Position numbers and translations under genes: made by a program
Assembly: GCA_946480575.1 (NCBI GenBank)
Contig: CAMLKF010000011.1
Location: forward strand, 1-37,543
Reading direction: 5' to 3'
DNA from: an uncultured Nitrososphaera sp.
GTDB taxonomy: Archaea; Thermoproteota; Nitrososphaeria; Nitrososphaerales; Nitrososphaeraceae
DNA: 37,543 nucleotides
The notes under the pieces: model-generated
Told to the model about the DNA's origin: nothing
The model's input: only the letters and a program-made list of their open reading frames with translations
Database searches by the model: none
Shown: piece by piece, positions 1 to 8,468 of the stretch
How positions within the stretch are numbered: the first letter of the stretch is position 1
Layout: every line of letters starts with the position of its first letter

Positions 1-232
1 TGTCGGTAGAAAGAGAGTCGGTGTTATCACCACCACCATCGTCGTTGCCGTTGCTACTGCTACTGCTGGCATTGCTAGCGCTTCCGATCAGATGTGTTAT
101 CTCGTCTGCGCTAGGTATTCCATCGTCGTAGCTTGGCTGGGCCACTGCTCCGCCAATAGGCATGCCTATTACTACTGCTCCTGTTGTAAGCAGGAGCGCC
201 ATCAACGCTGGTGCGTAGCTTCTAATCGACAT
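1..232 (-). CDS. Secreted Ser/Asn/Gly-rich protein, C-terminal part cut off
   Basis: The frame opens with ATG at 232-230 and runs off the left edge after 77 codons. It begins with a short basic stretch (MSIRSY), a hydrophobic segment with small residues and an A-x-A-like end (GGAVAQ), which is a typical Sec signal peptide. After about residue 30 the chain turns polar, with a Ser/Asn run followed by a Gly/Asp run, as in surface linkers of exported thaumarchaeal proteins. No functional domain is visible in the part present, so no function is assigned. The product should be extracellular or anchored at its missing end. Confidence 0.6.
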   Translation of the reverse strand, partial: MSIRSYAPALMALLLTTGAVVIGMPIGGAVAQPSYDDGIPSADEITHLIGSASNASSSSSNGNDDGGGDNTDSLSTD

Positions 233-314
233 GGCACGCTGCCTCTCTTGTACTAACAAACCTGTTGTAAAATAATAACCGTTACGTAGTCTATCTCTAG
301 AGGAGGATAGTACT

Positions 315-551
315 CTATAAACGGAGTTTTCTCTGCAGGTAAATTCTTTTCATCCTGCTCAGCCCAAAGACAAGTGCAATTACTGCCACTATTGCAATCG
401 TTGCCTGGATGGCCGATACTGTGACCCTGCTGCCCTCGCTTCCAAACAAGTAAAAGCCAATTGGGGCGACAAAGGCTACCAGAAAGGCAGCTACTGCCAG
501 CACCATGGCCCACATCCCCGTCATAAAAAGCGCAAGACTGCCAAGGCCCAT
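315..551 (-). CDS. Small two-helix membrane protein
   Basis: A 78-residue protein with two strong hydrophobic stretches (about residues 4-36 and 46-63) and a basic C-terminus (RMKRIYLQRK) that would face the cytoplasm under the positive-inside rule. The start lies six bases after the stop of the GlcNAc-1-phosphate transferase on the same strand, so it is very likely cotranscribed. I do not recognise a family. The position suggests an accessory membrane protein for the glycosylation enzyme, but that rests on neighbourhood alone. Confidence 0.65.
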   Translation of the reverse strand: MGLGSLALFMTGMWAMVLAVAAFLVAFVAPIGFYLFGSEGSRVTVSAIQATIAIVAVIALVFGLSRMKRIYLQRKLRL

Positions 552-557
552 TTTGAA

Positions 558-1565
558 TCACAGCCAAAAGATATACTGGATGGCGATTGATGCAAACGCT
601 AGAAGTGCTGTAAATATTGCGAGCTTCAATATCTGGTAGCCTATCTCTTTTTCGCCAAGCGGCCCGCCTGCCAGTATGAGCCTTACAAGGGTTGCCGGCG
701 CGGCCCTATCCTCTGACGCGGCCAACTTGAAGTCGCCCAGCAGGGTTACAGGTCGGGCCTTGACCTGCCGATGCTCCACTAGCCTCTTGACGCTTGCAAG
801 GAAGAGGAACGAGTTCATGATAGCTGGCAAGAGAGCGATGACTCCAATTATCTCTGACCTGCCGGCGATTGCCACCGCACCGTACATTGCGCCGAGCAGG
901 AGCGTGCCGGAGTCGCCGGGGAATATCCTGCTCGGGAATTTGTGGAACTTGTAGAACGCGATTGCCGCAAACAGCAGCGGCAGGGCCGCAAGGAACAACA
1001 CTTCGTCGCTGCCAAAAATGGCGATGCTTGCCAGAAGGGGGATCGTGGCGATTATGATAAAGCCGCTTGCGACGCCGTTGAGCACATCAATTGAGTTGAT
1101 CGTGTTGCCGGTGATTGGGATGATCACAAAGATAAGCGGAATGTAGAGCAGCGGTATGAACGCGCTGCCAAATATCAGGTTGAGGTAGTTGTCATGCGCG
1201 CCGAGGACAACCAGCGGGATTGCAGCCGCCAGCAGGGCGACAGGCTTGAACCAGCCGGGCATCACCCTGTTGTCGTCGATGTAGCCAATGGCAAATGCTA
1301 TCGCAGTAGTCAGAAGCACCGCAAGGACTGCGGTGTTGAGCGTCATGGCGTACAGCACGATCTCTGCAGCCGCTATTCCGGCCATGAGCACTGGCCCGGC
1401 CGGGCGCGGGACGCTGGGCTTGTTTGGCTTGTGCGCGTCAGGCACAACCTTGCCCTTGGCTGTTAGCGACTTTATCGCGATAGGAGTCATGAAAAAGACA
1501 GCGAGGAAAGAGATGGCAGACACGACCACGCCGTAGATTATTAACAGAGATGTGCCGTCCACCAT
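558..1565 (-). CDS. MraY/Alg7-family GlcNAc-1-phosphate transferase (polyprenyl-phosphate acceptor)
   Basis: A 335-residue integral membrane protein with about ten hydrophobic segments. It shows the family signatures in order: a cytoplasmic loop DAHKPNKPSVPRPAG near residue 43, the acidic GYIDDNR motif near residue 94, an NSIDVLNG loop near residue 157 and FPGDSGTLLLG near residue 216. In this superfamily the Asp residues bind Mg2+ and the enzyme moves a UDP-linked sugar phosphate onto a membrane polyprenyl phosphate. In archaea without peptidoglycan this is normally the first step of N-glycosylation (AglH/Alg7 role), which fits the many N-x-S/T sequons in exported proteins here. The ATG lies six bases after the hel308 stop, suggesting one operon. 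The exact sugar substrate cannot be read from sequence. Confidence 0.88.
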   Translation of the reverse strand: MVDGTSLLIIYGVVVSAISFLAVFFMTPIAIKSLTAKGKVVPDAHKPNKPSVPRPAGPVLMAGIAAAEIVLYAMTLNTAVLAVLLTTAIAFAIGYIDDNRVMPGWFKPVALLAAAIPLVVLGAHDNYLNLIFGSAFIPLLYIPLIFVIIPITGNTINSIDVLNGVASGFIIIATIPLLASIAIFGSDEVLFLAALPLLFAAIAFYKFHKFPSRIFPGDSGTLLLGAMYGAVAIAGRSEIIGVIALLPAIMNSFLFLASVKRLVEHRQVKARPVTLLGDFKLAASEDRAAPATLVRLILAGGPLGEKEIGYQILKLAIFTALLAFASIAIQYIFWL

Positions 1566-1571
1566 TTGCTA

Positions 1572-3722
1572 TTACTGACCCAGCCTCTTATTCTTTAATT
1601 GATCCTTCAATTTTTCTGCTACCGCCGGCCCTATCTTGGGGATAGCTGCAAGCTTGGCCTGCGGCGCCTTGGCTATCTTGTTGACGTCTGTCAGGCCGGC
1701 GCTATAGAGCGCTCTCGCCCTTACCCTCCCGATGCCCTCAAGCGCCACAAGCGGCAGCAGCTCCTCCTTCACGCCGTAACGTATCCGGATGCGCAGGTTA
1801 TAAAGCTCTGGTAGCAGGTCTACCCGGCGCAGCAGCTTGGCAACTTCATAAAGCGAATAGGCAAGCCATTCGCTTAACTCTTTTATCCGGAACATGTCGC
1901 CAGGCTCTACTCCCATAATATCGCTCAATACCTTGTCGCCCGTCTCCTCTATCCATTCGCAGAGCGCCCAGAAGCTGCGCGAGCAGTCGTACTCGCTTAT
2001 CTGGTATAGGAGTTCGCTTCTGCACCCCTGAATGAGCAGGCTCAGCTCTTCATAGTCCTTTTTGCGGAGCGGAAGCTTTGGGTAAAAGTCCGGACTGCTT
2101 GATATTAGGTGCAGAAAGCCAAGTGTGTGCTTGCCGCCGTCTATTCGCTCGGTGCGCTCAAGTGCATCCCTAAATGCCACCGCAGTCGCAGGGTCGATGT
2201 AAAGGAGCGACGTTCTCCGGCCAAACTCCGTGGCGATGTACCGGTCGTTCTTTAGCTTGACAAGCTCTTCCTGCTCAAGGTACTCGAGAGCAGAGTCGAC
2301 CTTGAACGAGACAGTCGCTTCCTTGTACTGCTGGGCAAAGAGCGTGCTTGCAAATAGTTCATGGATTCCGGGCTTTTTCATTCCCGGCACGGTCGCTATC
2401 GTGGCAAGCAGGTGGAACCTGACTGCCCTGTCGCTTGACAGCTGCGACCGTATCGGCTCGGGGCTGCCAAGCACGTAATGATCATAGAGTTCCTCGGCGT
2501 TCACGCCCGACTCGCTCACGATTATCGCCTCGCCGGCAGTGTCATATTTTGGCCTGCCGGCCCTGCCGCACAACTGCTTATATTCGAGGATGCTTATCGG
2601 CATACTCCCACCATAGTCGGAGTCATAGCGCAGGATGCTCGCTATTACCACACGCCTCGCCGGCAGGTTCACGCCCGCCGCCAGGGTGGGCGTGGCAGTC
2701 AGGAGCCTAATAACGCCTTTCTTGAAAGAGTCCTCGACTACCTCCCTGCTTGAGGAGCCGAGGCCAGCGTGGTGGAAGGCCACTCCCTTGGCCACAAGCT
2801 GCGCGAGCGTCTTTGTGAGCTCACTGTCGTCGCCTCTGTCCAAGATCTCTGAAGATGCCCTAGCGGCTTGCTCCTTTGTTGCCTTATCAAGGCGCCGGTA
2901 AACTCCTTCTGCAGCCTTTGCTGCAAGCGAAGCGGCGCGCTTGCGTGTCTCTGCAAATATCAGCGCCTGCCCGCCGCCGTCTAGCGAGTCGATTGCGATG
3001 TCCACTGCGGACGACGCGTCTGAGCTGTCCACCTGGAATTTTGTGCCGTCGCTCATCTTGACCGTGCGATACTCGTAGACACCCTCTACCAGTTTGGTCG
3101 GGCGCCAATTGCTTTCCACCAGCTCGCAGGCAAGCCAGCCTGCTATTTCGTCTGAATTGGCCACTGTGGCTGAAAGGGCAACTATCTGCGCCTGGGTGTA
3201 GTGCCTACGGATCTTTGTAAGCATCATTTCAAGGGTCGGCCCCCTTTCCCTGTCCCCGAGCAGGTGGACTTCGTCTGAAACGAACAGCCCGACGTCGCCC
3301 AGCCACTCGGCATTATGCCGGAAAAGCGTGTCCATCTTTTCATTCGTGAGCACGACAACGTCCGCTGACGCCAGCTCTTTTCCAGACGAGTCATAGTCGC
3401 CTGTTGCGACTGCCACCTTGATTTTCCGGCCGCTGCCAAGGTCGAGCCGCTCGAGGATCTTCAGGTCGTCGTATTTCTCACTTGCAAGGGCGCGCAGCGG
3501 TGTGAGGTAAATTGCTTTGAGGCCTCTTTCGATTGCCTTTACTATAGCCATCATGGCTATCAGGGTCTTGCCGCTGGCAGTCGGCGTGGTGACAAGTATG
3601 TTTTTGCCATCCAGTATGCCCCTTTCAACGGCCATTTGCTGTGGCGGGTAGAGAGAAGGATACCCCAGATTATCAACAAGCGTCTTGACAATGTTGTGCT
3701 GTTCCGCCACCAAGGCCTTCAC
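1572..3722 (-). CDS. hel308: Hel308-type superfamily 2 DNA helicase
   Basis: A 716-residue Ski2-like helicase of normal Hel308 length. It has a Q-motif region (YPPQQMAV), Walker A TTPTASGKT (residues 45-53), a DEVH Walker B box (about residue 150), SAT motif III (LSATVANSDE) and motif VI QLCGRAGRPKYD near residue 385. A winged-helix/ratchet region follows, and the C-terminus carries helix-hairpin-helix motifs (LEGIGRVRARALYSAG and IPKIGPAVAEKL). Hel308 unwinds 3'-to-5' on forked DNA and works in repair of stalled replication forks. The start is GTG at 3722, about 23 bases downstream of a TATA-like AT-rich stretch near 3745, so it may be leaderless. It heads a probable operon with the glycosyltransferase gene and the small membrane gene. 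Confidence 0.95.
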   Translation of the reverse strand: MKALVAEQHNIVKTLVDNLGYPSLYPPQQMAVERGILDGKNILVTTPTASGKTLIAMMAIVKAIERGLKAIYLTPLRALASEKYDDLKILERLDLGSGRKIKVAVATGDYDSSGKELASADVVVLTNEKMDTLFRHNAEWLGDVGLFVSDEVHLLGDRERGPTLEMMLTKIRRHYTQAQIVALSATVANSDEIAGWLACELVESNWRPTKLVEGVYEYRTVKMSDGTKFQVDSSDASSAVDIAIDSLDGGGQALIFAETRKRAASLAAKAAEGVYRRLDKATKEQAARASSEILDRGDDSELTKTLAQLVAKGVAFHHAGLGSSSREVVEDSFKKGVIRLLTATPTLAAGVNLPARRVVIASILRYDSDYGGSMPISILEYKQLCGRAGRPKYDTAGEAIIVSESGVNAEELYDHYVLGSPEPIRSQLSSDRAVRFHLLATIATVPGMKKPGIHELFASTLFAQQYKEATVSFKVDSALEYLEQEELVKLKNDRYIATEFGRRTSLLYIDPATAVAFRDALERTERIDGGKHTLGFLHLISSSPDFYPKLPLRKKDYEELSLLIQGCRSELLYQISEYDCSRSFWALCEWIEETGDKVLSDIMGVEPGDMFRIKELSEWLAYSLYEVAKLLRRVDLLPELYNLRIRIRYGVKEELLPLVALEGIGRVRARALYSAGLTDVNKIAKAPQAKLAAIPKIGPAVAEKLKDQLKNKRLGQ

Positions 3723-3765
3723 TTAACTGGCACAATGTCCTTATGTTTTTAGTTTTTCATCATCC

Positions 3766-6369
3766 TCATCTTGCGGGCAGGGTGAACGTAAAAGTTGCAC
3801 CCCTGCCATCCTTGTTGTTCTCTCCCCACATCCTCCCACCGTGCGCCTCGACTATGCTCTTTGATATGAACAGCCCAAGGCCGGTGCCCTTTTCAGACTT
3901 GGTCGCAAATTTCGTGAACAGCCTTGGCATGATGTCTGGGTCTATCCCTGTTCCCGAGTCGTGCACTCTGACTATTATGTAGCCGTCCCTCTTTTCCGCC
4001 TCTACGCTTACAGCGCCTTCCTCGGTAAACTTGATCGCGTTGCCGAGCAGGTTGCTGACGACCTGGGTCAGCCTGTCTCTGTCCCCCTCTATGGCGATGT
4101 CATCGTCGCTCTCAATCCTGCTCAGCAGCCTTACTTTTTCGCTGTCGACCTGGTTCTTATAGTCCTCCACTATCTGCAGTATCATCTGGTTCAGGCTGAA
4201 GCGCTTCCTGTCGAGCTTGAGCAGGTTGCTTTCTATCCTTGTGACGTCAAGAATGTCTTCCTGCAGCTGAAGGAGCCTCCTTGCATTTCTTATTATGACG
4301 TCGAGCAGCTTGTTCTGGCTTTCGCCGGGCGACTGATCGCGCAGTATTTCTGCCAGCCCTAGGATCGGCTGTATGGGCGTCCGGAGCTCGTGCGCGGCAA
4401 TGTTTATGAACTCTTTTTGCAGCTTGTCGTGCGCCTTTAGCTGCTCGTAAAGATACCGGATATGCTCGTATAGTTCAGACTGGCTCCAGAGGCTTTCAAA
4501 TATCGAGGTGTAGGACAGGACTGTTGCCTTGCTGTTTGAATAGATAGCAAGCCCCATTGCTTCGATCGAATTCTCCTTCGTGTCGTCCTTTAATTCCACG
4601 ACCATTGAAAGCAGCTTATCAACCATTATGACTGAAGCTGTGGTCTGCATAGGCTGCTCAATATAACGGACATCGACTTGCTTGAAATCCTCCTTCATTT
4701 TCTCGGCAGTCTTTCTTACGTAATCGTCTGCCGGGGTCATGATCCTGAGCTTTATGCCGCGCCCTGCCTGCTCTTTTATCAGTGCCATCGATTCCACCTT
4801 TGTCTGACGGCGGAACGCATTTGCAGTAGAGAATATTACCATTATTTCATATTTGGCGGATTTTATCATTTGAAAGACACGTTTTTGTATCTCAAAAGGG
4901 TCGCGTAGAGTTTCGATTATTTCTGGCTTGACGCCTTGCTCGATTTCCCTTATCCTCTGCTCTGCAGGTATCGCTTTTTCCCACAGTGTAGAAAAGAGAT
5001 ACTGCTGATCCTCCACAAATCTTCTGACATTGCTATAGATTGCCTGTGTCATAGGCTCGTTTTCTTTTGAGATCAAATATCCAAAGTAATCTCTTTCACT
5101 TACATCAAAATTGCCCTTGGTTCCCTCTAGATGCCGGATCTCGTGGTATTTCATCAGCTCCTTGCAATAGGAAATGTTTCTGTCAGTGATCTCGGTGACC
5201 ATCCTCATTTTACCTCCCCTCTTGATAAAGTCAGTAGCTGCTTGGACTATTGGCGGAGCGGAAAGGATTGCTGACGGCCCGGTTGAATCATAGCAGGCAT
5301 CAATTCTCTTCTGTACCCGGGAGAAGCATTCCAGATTTTTCTTGATTACGTTCTCTGCTCCAAAAATGATTTCGGTTCCTTCTGGCTCCACTCCTTCCTC
5401 TATTTCCTTTATCTTTATCCGGGCGTCGATCCCATTTTTCCACAGCTCTTCGAAAAGAGAAGAAAAGTGCTTGATGTAGGCAGGCTCGTTGCTGAAAAGC
5501 GCGTTCTGGTTGAGCCGGCCCCCTTCCAGTTGGTCTATCGTGGTGCCCATCTCCTTGTCTGATATGCCAAAGCTCAGGGGCGGGAGGTTGTTGACATGCC
5601 TTATTTCTAACCCCATGTCGAGAAAAATCTTGGAAACTTTTGCGATTTCCTTGCTGTTTATCTCTGTGACCCACCTGTATCCCCTGTGCTCGCTTTTCCT
5701 AATTTTATCCAGCACGTACCTGATCGTGTCAAAGAGGTGGTTGTACCCGTAAAGCAAGCCGCCAGGAGCAGAGCAAGTGGCATATTCGTTTGAATTCCAG
5801 ATCATCTGCTTTGTCTGGCCCAAAATGTCTTCTGGCACCTGCACCAGCCGAGTTTTGTAGCGCACTATGCCCTCTTCAATTTCCCTTATCCTCTGCTCGG
5901 CAGGCATTGCGTTGCTCCACATGGCTTCAAAGATGTACCGCCCCTGCTCTATTGCTTCCGGGACATTGCTGTATATGACCTGCGTCAGAGGCTTTGCTTC
6001 TTGCAGGACGGTAGTGGCCATGTATTCGCTTTCGCTGACCGCTATCCCTCCTTTCATCCCGTCAAGGTGGCGCAGCTCGTCGACTATTTTCATCAGCTTT
6101 TTGCAATAGTGCACATTTTCCTTGGTAACCACGGTAAGGGCTCTTATTCTTGCGCCCCTCTTCTGGATGTCGATATACCCGTTCCTGTAGGCGTCAACTT
6201 CGATGACTATGGATGGCCCCTTGCTGTCAAAGGAGATGTCCATCTTCTTTTGCACGTTTCTCATGAACTGTATGCCCCGGCCCACTGCGCTCTCGACGCC
6301 ATACAGGACCTCTGTCCCTATTTTGTTGCCGTTGTTTGTTGCTCTGCTTCCTCCTGCTTGGACGCTCAA
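3766..6369 (-). CDS. Large soluble histidine kinase with four tandem sensor modules
   Basis: From a TTG at 6369 the protein is 867 residues; the frame itself is open to an ATG at 6417, but that ATG sits only a few bases from the TATA box and is unlikely to be transcribed. Residues about 20-630 hold four related modules of roughly 150 residues, each ending in an IYSN or FSNE strand, an (I/L)FE-x-LW helix and, in three, an AEQRIREIE-like linker; they recall PLD/TrmB-like effector folds. The kinase core follows: H-box with His660 (AAHELRT), N-box GNAIKFTEEG, DSGTGID G1 box, and GTGLGLFISKSI. No membrane segment is present, so it should sense a cytoplasmic signal. It is divergent from two receiver proteins, its likely partners. 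The start is uncertain. Confidence 0.9.
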   Translation of the reverse strand: MSVQAGGSRATNNGNKIGTEVLYGVESAVGRGIQFMRNVQKKMDISFDSKGPSIVIEVDAYRNGYIDIQKRGARIRALTVVTKENVHYCKKLMKIVDELRHLDGMKGGIAVSESEYMATTVLQEAKPLTQVIYSNVPEAIEQGRYIFEAMWSNAMPAEQRIREIEEGIVRYKTRLVQVPEDILGQTKQMIWNSNEYATCSAPGGLLYGYNHLFDTIRYVLDKIRKSEHRGYRWVTEINSKEIAKVSKIFLDMGLEIRHVNNLPPLSFGISDKEMGTTIDQLEGGRLNQNALFSNEPAYIKHFSSLFEELWKNGIDARIKIKEIEEGVEPEGTEIIFGAENVIKKNLECFSRVQKRIDACYDSTGPSAILSAPPIVQAATDFIKRGGKMRMVTEITDRNISYCKELMKYHEIRHLEGTKGNFDVSERDYFGYLISKENEPMTQAIYSNVRRFVEDQQYLFSTLWEKAIPAEQRIREIEQGVKPEIIETLRDPFEIQKRVFQMIKSAKYEIMVIFSTANAFRRQTKVESMALIKEQAGRGIKLRIMTPADDYVRKTAEKMKEDFKQVDVRYIEQPMQTTASVIMVDKLLSMVVELKDDTKENSIEAMGLAIYSNSKATVLSYTSIFESLWSQSELYEHIRYLYEQLKAHDKLQKEFINIAAHELRTPIQPILGLAEILRDQSPGESQNKLLDVIIRNARRLLQLQEDILDVTRIESNLLKLDRKRFSLNQMILQIVEDYKNQVDSEKVRLLSRIESDDDIAIEGDRDRLTQVVSNLLGNAIKFTEEGAVSVEAEKRDGYIIVRVHDSGTGIDPDIMPRLFTKFATKSEKGTGLGLFISKSIVEAHGGRMWGENNKDGRGATFTFTLPAR

Positions 6370-6419
6370 GGTGAGTGAGAGATAAAGGCGAGAGGAAAAA
6401 TAAAAGTGATTGCACATTT

Positions 6420-6429
6420 CTTATATAAG
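6420..6429. promoter_or_regulatory. Symmetrical TATA box between divergent signalling genes
   Basis: The 10-base sequence CTTATATAAG is a perfect palindrome. Its centre is 28 bases before the ATG at 6453 on the plus strand, the spacing expected for a leaderless archaeal transcript. On the minus strand the same distance puts the start of transcription near 6398, just upstream of the TTG proposed for the kinase. One box could therefore serve both directions. Confidence 0.6.
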
Positions 6430-6452
6430 TCAAGCTCGTTATACGCCGTAGT

Positions 6453-7580
6453 ATGACATCGCCAGATCCAGTGCCCAACAGCGACGGCCACGATAACAGT
6501 AGTCACCATTATCTGCATATCCCGGCTGAAGAAATTTGTTTCCTCCGCTCGCAGGATTGCTGCGTCTGCTACGTCGATATGATGAATTCCACCGAAGTGG
6601 TTGCCCAGATCTCTGATGCCATCAATATCAGGAGGTACTATACAATTTTTCTGGGCTCCATTTCCACGATCGCAAGGAATTTCGATGCAAAGATAGTCAA
6701 GAACGCTGGCGACTGCCTAATATTCTACTTCCCCGAGACCTCCGACTGCGCCAACTGCTCTGCCTTCAACAACGTACTTGAATGCGGCATCGAGACGATG
6801 AAGGCTCACTTGCCTATCAACGAGAAGCTGGTGGATGAGAGTCTTCCGCCAGTAGACTATAGGATCAGCGCCGATTACGGGAGAGTCGAGGTGGCCAGAT
6901 CGACCACTTCAAAGGCTGCAGACCTGTTTGGCCCGACAATGAACATATGCGCCAAGATAAACTCCAAGGCAGGCAGTCATGGGATGGTGATAGGAGGCGA
7001 CCTGTACCAGATCATCAAATCCCACTCTCTGGACGACCATTATAATTTTGGCAAGGTGAGCGACTATTCTGTCGGCTTCAAGTACGCCTACCCAGTGTAT
7101 GCGGTGAAGGGAAGAAGGAAGGACGGGAAAGGTCCACTGTCGCATCCTGAAGTATCTGCTGCCGCAAGCGCTGCTGCTGGCCCCAGAACAGCGATGACCG
7201 AGGCGCCGCCGTCCAACATCATGGTCATAGACAACGAGCCGGATATCCTGATGACATTCCAGGAGTTTTTGGCCGCCGAAGGCTTTAACGTCGACGCGTT
7301 TTCAGACTCGCACGACGCGCTGAAGCGCTTTGCAGAAGTGGACCCCTCGCACTACGACCTTGTTGTCATGGACATCAGGATGCCCAAGCTGAACGGGCTC
7401 CAGCTGTACCAGAGGTTCAAGGCCATGAACGCAAGGATCAAGGTCATTTTTGTTTCCTGTCTCGATGCAGCAGAAGAGCTGGTGACCGTCCTGCCAGATG
7501 TCAAGAGCAGCGACGTGATAAGAAAGCCTATCGATCATGAACACTTTATCCGCACAATCAAATCATACGACGCCTCCTAG
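6453..7580 (+). CDS. Class III nucleotidyl-cyclase homology domain fused to a C-terminal receiver domain
   Basis: A 375-residue fusion. Residues about 35-215 form a cyclase homology domain: first metal Asp42 (CYVDMMNST), Lys83 and second metal Asp87 in the KNAGD box, Asn164 in PTMNICAKIN. The arginine that usually follows the Asn by four residues is a Lys here (Lys168). An Ala-rich linker (about 228-250) leads to a receiver domain with Asp260, phospho-acceptor Asp307 (VVMDIRMP), a Ser in FVSCLD and Lys in IRKP. Most receiver-cyclase fusions carry the receiver first; here it is last. If active it would make cAMP or cGMP under phosphorylation control; it could also be a non-catalytic sensor. 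It is probably leaderless, sharing the symmetrical TATA box with the kinase. Confidence 0.85.
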   Translation: MTSPDPVPNSDGHDNSSHHYLHIPAEEICFLRSQDCCVCYVDMMNSTEVVAQISDAINIRRYYTIFLGSISTIARNFDAKIVKNAGDCLIFYFPETSDCANCSAFNNVLECGIETMKAHLPINEKLVDESLPPVDYRISADYGRVEVARSTTSKAADLFGPTMNICAKINSKAGSHGMVIGGDLYQIIKSHSLDDHYNFGKVSDYSVGFKYAYPVYAVKGRRKDGKGPLSHPEVSAAASAAAGPRTAMTEAPPSNIMVIDNEPDILMTFQEFLAAEGFNVDAFSDSHDALKRFAEVDPSHYDLVVMDIRMPKLNGLQLYQRFKAMNARIKVIFVSCLDAAEELVTVLPDVKSSDVIRKPIDHEHFIRTIKSYDAS

Positions 7581-7617
7581 CGATCCAAGCAAGAACAATC
7601 CAGAGGAGTATAGCAGC

Positions 7618-7683
7618 ATGGTTAGCAACAGCGATAAGGGCAGGGTCGGCACCTGCAGCACTGGTGAAAAAACAGATCAATAA
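7618..7683 (+). CDS. Possible 21-residue leader peptide before the winged-helix receiver gene
   Basis: A purine-rich GAGGAG stretch at 7603-7608 stands about ten bases before ATG 7618. The frame encodes 21 polar residues and its TAA overlaps the next gene's ATG as TAATG, an arrangement seen with translational coupling. No recognisable domain. It may be a genuine upstream peptide or chance; the evidence is only the ribosome-binding-like site and the overlap. Confidence 0.25.
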   Translation: MVSNSDKGRVGTCSTGEKTDQ

Positions 7684-8381
7684 TGTCCGGAGAAAGCGTT
7701 GAAGGGTCGTTCTCATTTGACGTTACAAAACGGATTCTTGGCGTGCTGAGCGAAAGCAGCCCAATCAAAAAGACTAACCTTGCCATAAAGACTGGGCTGA
7801 ACTACAACGTCTGCCTGAGATACATCAACATGCTGCAGGTCCTAGGGTGGCTCGAGGTCGAGAAGGGCGGCAAGTGGGAGCAGATTTCAATAACCGACCT
7901 CGGGAGGCAGGTCAGCATAAGACTGCTGACGAGATCGCAAAAAGGCGCAGAAACTGCCAGCAGGGTCCGGCAGCCCGCAAGGCATGAAGAGCTGGTCCAG
8001 AAAAGCCCTATCCAAGCTCGTCATGTAATGGTAGTAGATGACGATCCTGACGTGGCGCTGACCTACGAGTCGTTCCTGACATCCAGCGGCTATAAGACAA
8101 GCGTGTTTTCCGGCGCGTACGACGCGCTCAGGGATTTTGTGTCCAGATCCTCCTACTATGACCTAGTTGTGCTGGACATAAGGATGCCGGACATGAACGG
8201 GCTCCAGCTGTACCAGAGCCTCAAGGCCATGAACCCGGCCTGCAAGGTCGTTTTCGTGTCAGCCCTTGATGCCGCGGAAGAGCTGTTAAGCATACTGCCT
8301 GGCGTGAGCCCGCAAGACATTATCAGAAAGCCGGTCGGCAAGGAGCGCTTTATCAGGGCAGTCAGAGCGGCTCTCAGCTGA
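7683..8381 (+). CDS. Winged-helix DNA-binding protein with C-terminal receiver domain
   Basis: A 232-residue response regulator in reversed order. Residues 10-90 make a winged helix typical of archaeal regulators (helices around VTKRILGVLS and KTNLAIKTGLN, then a wing and ITDLGRQV). After a linker, residues 113-232 form a receiver with Asp119/Asp120, phospho-acceptor Asp165 (VVLDIRMPD), Ser in FVSALD and Lys in IRKP. The receiver is very close in sequence to that of the preceding gene (shared DIRMP, NGLQLYQ, KAMN, LDAAEEL, IRKP), so the two probably arose by duplication and may answer the same histidine kinase encoded opposite. It lies about 100 bases downstream of the cyclase-receiver gene, likely in one transcript. 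Confidence 0.88.
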   Translation: MSGESVEGSFSFDVTKRILGVLSESSPIKKTNLAIKTGLNYNVCLRYINMLQVLGWLEVEKGGKWEQISITDLGRQVSIRLLTRSQKGAETASRVRQPARHEELVQKSPIQARHVMVVDDDPDVALTYESFLTSSGYKTSVFSGAYDALRDFVSRSSYYDLVVLDIRMPDMNGLQLYQSLKAMNPACKVVFVSALDAAEELLSILPGVSPQDIIRKPVGKERFIRAVRAALS

Positions 8382-8468
8382 TGACTTTTTGCTGATAAGT
8401 GATCGGCTGATCAGTTACAGCCTAGTGAGAGAGACTTATTAGTTTTGTAGAACTCAGGCATATGAAGC

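Noticed and set aside
253..567. 104-residue minus-strand frame
   Set aside because: It overlaps the small membrane protein at 315-551 in another frame and reads as a low-complexity shadow.
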